Position numbers and translations under genes: made by a program. DNA of 11,168 nucleotides from Dunaliella salina (taxonomy: Eukaryota > Chlorophyta > Chlorophyceae > Chlamydomonadales > Dunaliellaceae): NCBI GenBank assembly GCA_002284615.2, contig MU070509.1, forward strand, positions 51,617 to 62,784. Reading direction: 5' to 3'. The notes under the pieces were generated by a model, which worked only from the letters and a program-made list of their open reading frames with translations, was not told where the DNA came from and ran no database searches. Shown here one piece after another: positions 7,546 through 11,168 of this stretch (the first letter of the stretch is position 1; the number at the start of each line of letters is the position of its first letter).

Positions 7546-7573
7546 AGTTACAGTTACAGAGAAGAAAGGCCTC

Positions 7574-7592
7574 CAGTCAAACCGACTGACTG
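7574..7592 (-). other. Conserved 3' hairpin of LINE copy 3
   Basis: CAGTCA (7574-7579) and TGACTG (7587-7592) form the same 6-bp stem and 7-base loop as in copies 1 and 2, with the ancestral stop codon in the stem (complement 7577-7579). Confidence 0.6.
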
Positions 7593-8208
7593 CTAGCCTG
7601 TTCATAAAAAAAAAGAGTTCATGCAGGAAAGGATAAAGTTTATTATTGTTTTGATTCAAAAAACATGGTGAGATGCATGCAGGAACGGTGCCGCTTGGGA
7701 CTCTGGAGTTGAGAGGGAAAGGGCATGTCCATTAAACAAAAATGCGTATTTCCTTCTAAGGTTGCAAACATGAGAATGAGTACATTTAAATAGCACATGT
7801 TGCTCATCCTGAGCGTCATCGTGAGCATCACACAGATTGCACTTAGGATCAATATTTTCATTCCAGTAGTTTAGCTCAATCCTCAAAAGATGGACCTGTA
7901 ACCGAAAACGGGTAGCACTGCGTAAAATATGTGTGGGTAGATCCAAATGAAAATATTTGGGCAAACGACATGGGGAGAAGGTAGCATGAGCGTCACGTTG
8001 TGGAAGGGCACACCAATGATAGTAGGTGAACGTTTTACTGTTCGTCTCAGGTTCCCGAGGCTGACGAGCTGTAAAAAAGGGTTGCTGCCAAAATGCCAAA
8101 TGACGCTTCCGAAGATCTATAACAAGTTGACTCAGATTCAGAGGACTGCCATTGAGGGTATGATGGTGATAAGACGGAGTATGCCTGAGCCCTTGTGTGC
8201 CAAGCAAG
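7577..8208 (-). pseudogene. LINE ORF2 C-terminal fragment in copy 3
   Basis: The minus strand encodes the last about 200 residues of ORF2, from the connector (LRHTPSYHHH, AFWQQPFFTARQP) through the zinc motif (CNLC...EQHVLFKC, all four ligands kept) to PFLHASHHV. The 22-bp deletion at 7663/7664 then shifts the frame, and translation stops early at TGA, the complement of 7656-7658. The usual C-terminus is thus lost. The region from TAA in copy 1 to its equivalent reads through here, confirming that the copy 1 stop is private. No RT or endonuclease part is present. Confidence 0.85.
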
Positions 8209-8215
8209 GAAATAC
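8206..8215. repeat. Target-site duplication of LINE copy 3, right
   Basis: AAGGAAATAC, perfect partner of 7536-7545. Its first three bases coincide with the LINE 5' end sequence, so the strict duplication is at least GAAATAC. Confidence 0.85.
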
Positions 8216-9411
8216 GTACAAGGCTGTCACTCCTGCCAAGCCAATAAAGCAGCAAACCAAAAACCGGGTGGGCTCTTACAACCCCTCCCAATCCCGGACG
8301 AACCCTGGGAGAGCGTTAGCATGGACTTTATTATACAACTGCCCAAAACAAAACACGGGCATGAGTAGTGGTGGATAGGCTTACCAAAATGGTGCACCTC
8401 ATACCCACAGTCACCTCTGTTAAAGCCTCTGAAGTGGCTATACTTTTCAAAAACCATGTGTGGAAGCTCCATGGAGACCCAAACCACTTCGTGACTGATC
8501 GAGACTCCAAGTTCACAAGTAAATTCTGGCAAGATCTTCAAAGACAGCTCGGCATTAAGTGCCATACCTCTACGGCATATCACCCACAGTCTGGTGGACA
8601 AACTGAACGAACCAATCGCATTCTTGAAGAAATGCTGCGACATTACATGAGCCCTCAACAAGACAACTGGGATGAACTTTTACCTTGTGCAGAGTTTGCA
8701 ATTAACAACTCATATCAAGAATCAATTAAAACTACGCCCTTTAAACTTAACACTGGGCGGAACCCCCGTACAAAACTCTCCTGGAGCCTCAAAAGCCCTT
8801 CCAAACTACCAGCCGCCGAGGAATACATCTCTTCAATGCAAAAAACCCTTGCATTTGCTAAATCTGCTCTGCACTCTGCTCAACAACGGCAAAAATTTTA
8901 TGCAGACAAGCCACATCGCCATGTTGAATTTCAGCCTGGCGATAAAGTGATGCTTAGCACACAAAACATCCGACTCAAAGTGCCGGGCACTCCCAAACTA
9001 ATGCCAAAATGGCTAGGCCCACTTATCGTCACTGAGCGCATTAACCCAGTCGCTTATCGGCTGGCTCTCCCTAAGGCACTTCGGATACACGATGTTTTCC
9101 ATGTAAGCCTCATTAAACAATACCATGACTCGGGCCGTGCTCACCAACAGCCATTCTCCTTTATTGAAAATGGCCAAGAATACTTCAGGGTGGAACGCAT
9201 TCTCAATCACGGTCCCAAGGACATCACCACTCGCCGAAAAACCAAACACCAGCCCAAACAGGCTCAACAAACCTTTGAATATCTCATTAAATGGGAGGGC
9301 TTCGATGATGACCAGAATACCTGGGAACCTGGGTCTATCCTTAGAGAAGACTCCGAAACCGAGCGCTTGCTCGAGTTATACAAACAGTATGTGAACCTAT
9401 CCCTTCAATAA
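8209..9411 (+). pseudogene. pol: Pol: integrase (CC half, DDE core, GPY/F) and chromodomain
   Basis: Integrase would insert the cDNA into chromatin. The CC half of the zinc finger comes first (Cys codons 8225-8227 and 8234-8236), then SMDFIIQLPKTKHGH with the first catalytic Asp (8324-8326). Near 8361-8367 a small deletion changes frame 2 to frame 1 and a TAG appears in the old frame. From VDRLTKM the frame is open: FVTDRDSKF (second Asp, 8497-8499), then QTERTNRILEE (catalytic Glu, 8605-8607). The C-terminal module has WLGPLIV...VAYRLALP. The last part (about 9178-9345) is a chromodomain: YFRVERILNH, then FEYLIKWEGFDDDQNTWEP. Chromodomains of this class bind modified histone H3 and direct integration to heterochromatin. 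TAA 9409-9411 ends Pol; no env-like gene follows. Confidence 0.93.
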
Positions 9412-9541
9412 CTTTTTGCTGGGCAGCTCAAGCTACCAACTTATGGCTATTCAGCCCGGGCGGTGAAGGTCTAAAAATGTACCACACCACCCCTCTGCAA
9501 GTGTGCGGAGGCGGCGTACAAGATTACAAAAAAAAAAAAAA
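9412..9541 (+). other. 3' non-coding remnant ending in A14
   Basis: No gene is seen here. A G-rich purine stretch (GGGCGGTGAAGG, 9458-9469) could be a weak polypurine tract, and TGTACC at 9478 a possible LTR start, but no matching 5' copy exists in the window. The stretch ends in 14 consecutive A (9528-9541), directly before the 5' part of another LINE. The A run may be a poly(A) tail of an older insertion, the LINE 5' junction, or a simple homopolymer. Confidence 0.4.
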
Positions 9542-9566
9542 CTTATATACAATGACATCATGGTGA

Positions 9567-10670
9567 ATGCAAGCTCTTCATCAACGATCCTTTCCCGACG
9601 GATTGAGCCGAACACTTATTACACGCAACCAGTTTGAACATCTCCAAAGGGAGCAACCTACACCTCATTCGTACACAAGTATGTCTGATGGTACTCAACA
9701 GATCCTAGAGGGTAATAAGGGCATAAATGATCGACTCATTCGTCAAGAAGATACCTTTCCTAAATTTGCAACTGAAATGTCCTCTAACATCAACTCTATG
9801 CTCAACCACATCACTACTTTGACGCAGAACCANCAGAACATTGAGCAGCGCGTCAGTAATGTTGAGAGCCAAACGCACTCATTGACCTCAAAAACCGACC
9901 AGCTATCATCTTTTCCTTTTTCATCCTCGCCTTCCAACGACCACACCCTGTGGATGATTGAAACAAAGACCGATCCAGCAAAGGCCGACGCGATTGCAGG
10001 CCACCTATTCATCAAGCCTTCGTCAAATAGTGACAATTGAACTGCAGCAAACATCGCAACAACCCTCCAAATGCCGGTAAATCAGATCACCACTGGCGAA
10101 AAAGCAAACACTTTTATTGCCATTGTCGGCTACACAGGACGCGTTGGTGGTATGGCTTCAAACACTTTCCTCACACAAAAACGACCTCTCTTCCCTCGTG
10201 GCCTCAAAATTGTTCGAGAGCAATCAACCCTGAATCTGCAAAGGCGTTCGTGCCTTACTCCTATCGCTCGAGAGATCAATCTTGTCGTTTCTCAAATGCC
10301 CCAATTGGGAAGGCTGCAGGCACACATCACTAGGGACGCAAGCAACCTACTTCTGAGCTACCATGACAAATCTGAGGCCCTCAATCCCCGCTCTGGTGCA
10401 TAGACCTTTTTGTATCCTGTTTGGCGCCACATTCCTGTGGATGATCGCAAGGGCAAATTTTTATGTTTCCCTTCCCAGTTACGCTTTCTCGACTTCTCAA
10501 CAATTTTCAATACAATAAATGAGATAGTTCCACCCTCCGCAAGACCAGCTTCTGAGATTGGTATGACTCCTCAACACAGCCGGCCCAGAGCTGAGACAGA
10601 TTCATCTTCTCACCTACGCAAGCGAGCAAATTATGGGCCCGGCACTCCTCAGACACATGGAAACCCATGA
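9567..10670 (+). pseudogene. LINE ORF1-like RNA-binding protein, two internal stops
   Basis: One frame runs from ATG 9567 to TGA 10668-10670, about 368 codons, with internal TGA 10038-10040 and TAG 10401-10403. A second possible start is ATG 9681 (MSDGTQQILEG). Residues after that form a likely coiled coil (INDRLIRQED, NIEQRVSNVESQ), as in trimeric ORF1 proteins. A following segment (TLWMIETKTDPAKADAIAG, then ANTFIAIVGYTG) has an RRM-like strand-helix-strand look. RRSCLTPIAREI resembles the C-terminal domain of L1-type ORF1. The tail is Ser/Pro/Arg-rich. ORF1 proteins bind LINE RNA and chaperone it. The class is fairly likely from position and layout; the domain names are inference. ORF2 follows in the same frame. 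Confidence 0.6.
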
Positions 10671-11168
10671 GGTAGATGCCTCCAGTCACAAGTCTCCTTA
10701 CTAAATCTGAACTGTGATGACGTCCCCTCTGATGAATTTTCTCTGAAGTTAGAACAGTTGGTTAAATGTGCATCCTTACACCACATCGTTTTCTTGACCG
10801 AGACTCGTACGAATGACCTGAACAGACTACTCAAACATCTTCCTCATCATTTCCTTCTTGGGCAAACTCAGATACCCACTGAACGCGAAGGTCAAAAAGG
10901 TTTTGGTGTTGCCATACTTGCTGCTAGAATGATTCAAAATTACCTGTGTCACGTATTTCTTACAATCTTCAAGCTATATGGGCTAAAGCTGACAAGCAAC
11001 TTTTTGACGTGAACGAAGATGTCCTTTTTTGTGCTATCTACATGAATCCTCAGAGCAGCACCACTTCACATGATCATATAGATAATTGTTTCTTCGCCTT
11101 AGAGGAGGAGTGCTTCTCCGCTTACATGTACACCCCGCATATCTTTTTAGGAGGTGACTTCAATGCGC
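10671..11168 (+). pseudogene. LINE ORF2 N-terminus: AP-like endonuclease, partial
   Basis: The endonuclease would nick target DNA to prime reverse transcription. After TGA 10668-10670 the same frame continues without an ATG near the start: LLNLNCDDVPSDEF, then HHIVFLTETRTND with the metal-binding Glu (10800-10802), then GFGVAILAARM. Between about 10945 and 10963 the frame changes to frame 2, where AIWAKADKQLFDV, LFCAIYMNPQSS and LGGDFNA follow; the last is the conserved GDFN motif (Asp 11156-11158, Asn 11162-11164). The window ends just after it. The order of Glu, Tyr and Asp/Asn motifs fits the exonuclease-endonuclease-phosphatase fold. The start is placed after the stop because no initiation codon is evident. 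Identification is firm; the product is broken. Confidence 0.85.

Larger units (their letters stand above)
7546..8208 (-). mobile_element. LINE copy 3, shortest copy, inside the integrase zinc finger
   Basis: About 0.66 kb on the minus strand. The left end is the LINE 3' tail (AGTTACAGTTACAG), identical to copy 1. The right end is the 5' truncation point inside GCCAAGCAAG, with three bases (AAG) shared with the target. A 22-bp segment present in copy 1 (3243-3264) and copy 2 is missing at 7663/7664. Perfect target-site duplications flank it, so this insertion looks younger than copy 1. Confidence 0.92.
246..9527 (+). mobile_element. Degenerate Ty3/gypsy chromovirus LTR retrotransposon, interrupted by three LINEs
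   Basis: Read left to right, the interrupted parts give Gag capsid, aspartic protease (DTGAS), reverse transcriptase (YIDD), RNase H, integrase (HHCC, then D,D,E), a GPY/F-like module and a chromodomain. That order, with integrase after RNase H, defines Ty3/gypsy, and the chromodomain defines chromoviruses. LINE insertions at about 3122-4191, 5432-6796 and 7546-8208 account for about 3.1 kb; the rest sums to roughly 6 kb, normal for the group. Outer limits are uncertain because neither LTR is recognisable. A possible LTR start is TGTACC at 9478, after a G-rich tract at 9458-9469, but nothing at the left end matches it. The copy cannot be autonomous because of numerous frameshifts, a stop and an RT active-site change. 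Confidence 0.9.
9542..11168 (+). mobile_element. 5' part of a LINE (ORF1 and start of ORF2), runs off right edge
   Basis: An ORF1-like protein followed by an AP-type endonuclease at the start of ORF2 is the standard layout of L1- and I-like non-LTR retrotransposons. The left boundary is placed after the A14 run and is uncertain. It could be the same family as the internal copies, but the parts do not overlap: the internal copies hold only the end of ORF2. Stops and one frameshift show that this copy is also dead. One ambiguous base is at 9833. Confidence 0.8.

Noticed and set aside
9458..9483. Polypurine tract and 3' LTR start
   Set aside because: The purine run is broken by C and T, and no matching 5' LTR is in the window, so I list it only as a possibility within the remnant.

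Overview
The window holds no cellular gene that I can recognise. It is a nest of retrotransposons from a eukaryotic nuclear genome. The backbone is one decayed Ty3/gypsy LTR retrotransposon of the chromovirus type (gag, protease, reverse transcriptase, RNase H, integrase, chromodomain) read left to right from about 566 to 9411. Its order, YIDD box, HHCC and DDE integrase motifs and C-terminal chromodomain are typical of chromoviruses in plants, algae, fungi and some animals. I cannot name the host.

Layout: bases 1-183 are a diverged, 5'-truncated LINE fragment on the minus strand that runs off the left edge. A perfect 30-bp tandem duplication follows (187-245), then a leader with no visible LTR or primer-binding site (246-565). 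Gag lies at 566-2160 in shifted frames. Pol begins in the -1 frame at 2139 and carries an unusual domain before the aspartic protease. LINE copy 1 (minus, about 3122-4191) separates protease from reverse transcriptase. RT and the first part of RNase H occupy 4201-5431. LINE copy 2 (plus, about 5432-6796) splits RNase H. RNase H end, linker and integrase zinc finger occupy 6797-7545. LINE copy 3 (minus, about 7546-8208) splits the integrase HHCC finger between HH and CC. Integrase core and chromodomain end at 9411. A 130-bp non-coding stretch ends in a run of 14 A. From about 9542 to the right edge lies the 5' part of a LINE: an ORF1-like coiled-coil protein, then an AP-type endonuclease cut off just after its GGDFNA motif.

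The three internal LINE copies belong to one family and are nearly identical by eye. Each is 5'-truncated at a different point but shares the same 3' end: the CCHC motif, a TGA stop lying inside a 6-bp hairpin, a very short 3' UTR and a tail of CTGTAA units instead of poly(A). Target-site duplications mark copies 1 and 3. Both junctions place a target TAC in phase with the tail repeat, as expected if the nicked target pairs with the RNA tail during target-primed reverse transcription. Copy 2 has no clear duplication and seems to have removed part of RNase H.

The Ty3 element is dead several times over: frameshifts in gag, an Asp-to-Asn change in RT motif A, an in-frame TAA, frameshifts in RNase H and integrase, and three LINE insertions. 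The best leads are the LINE 3' end and its insertion signature, the unidentified domain before the protease, and the gag/pol overlap.
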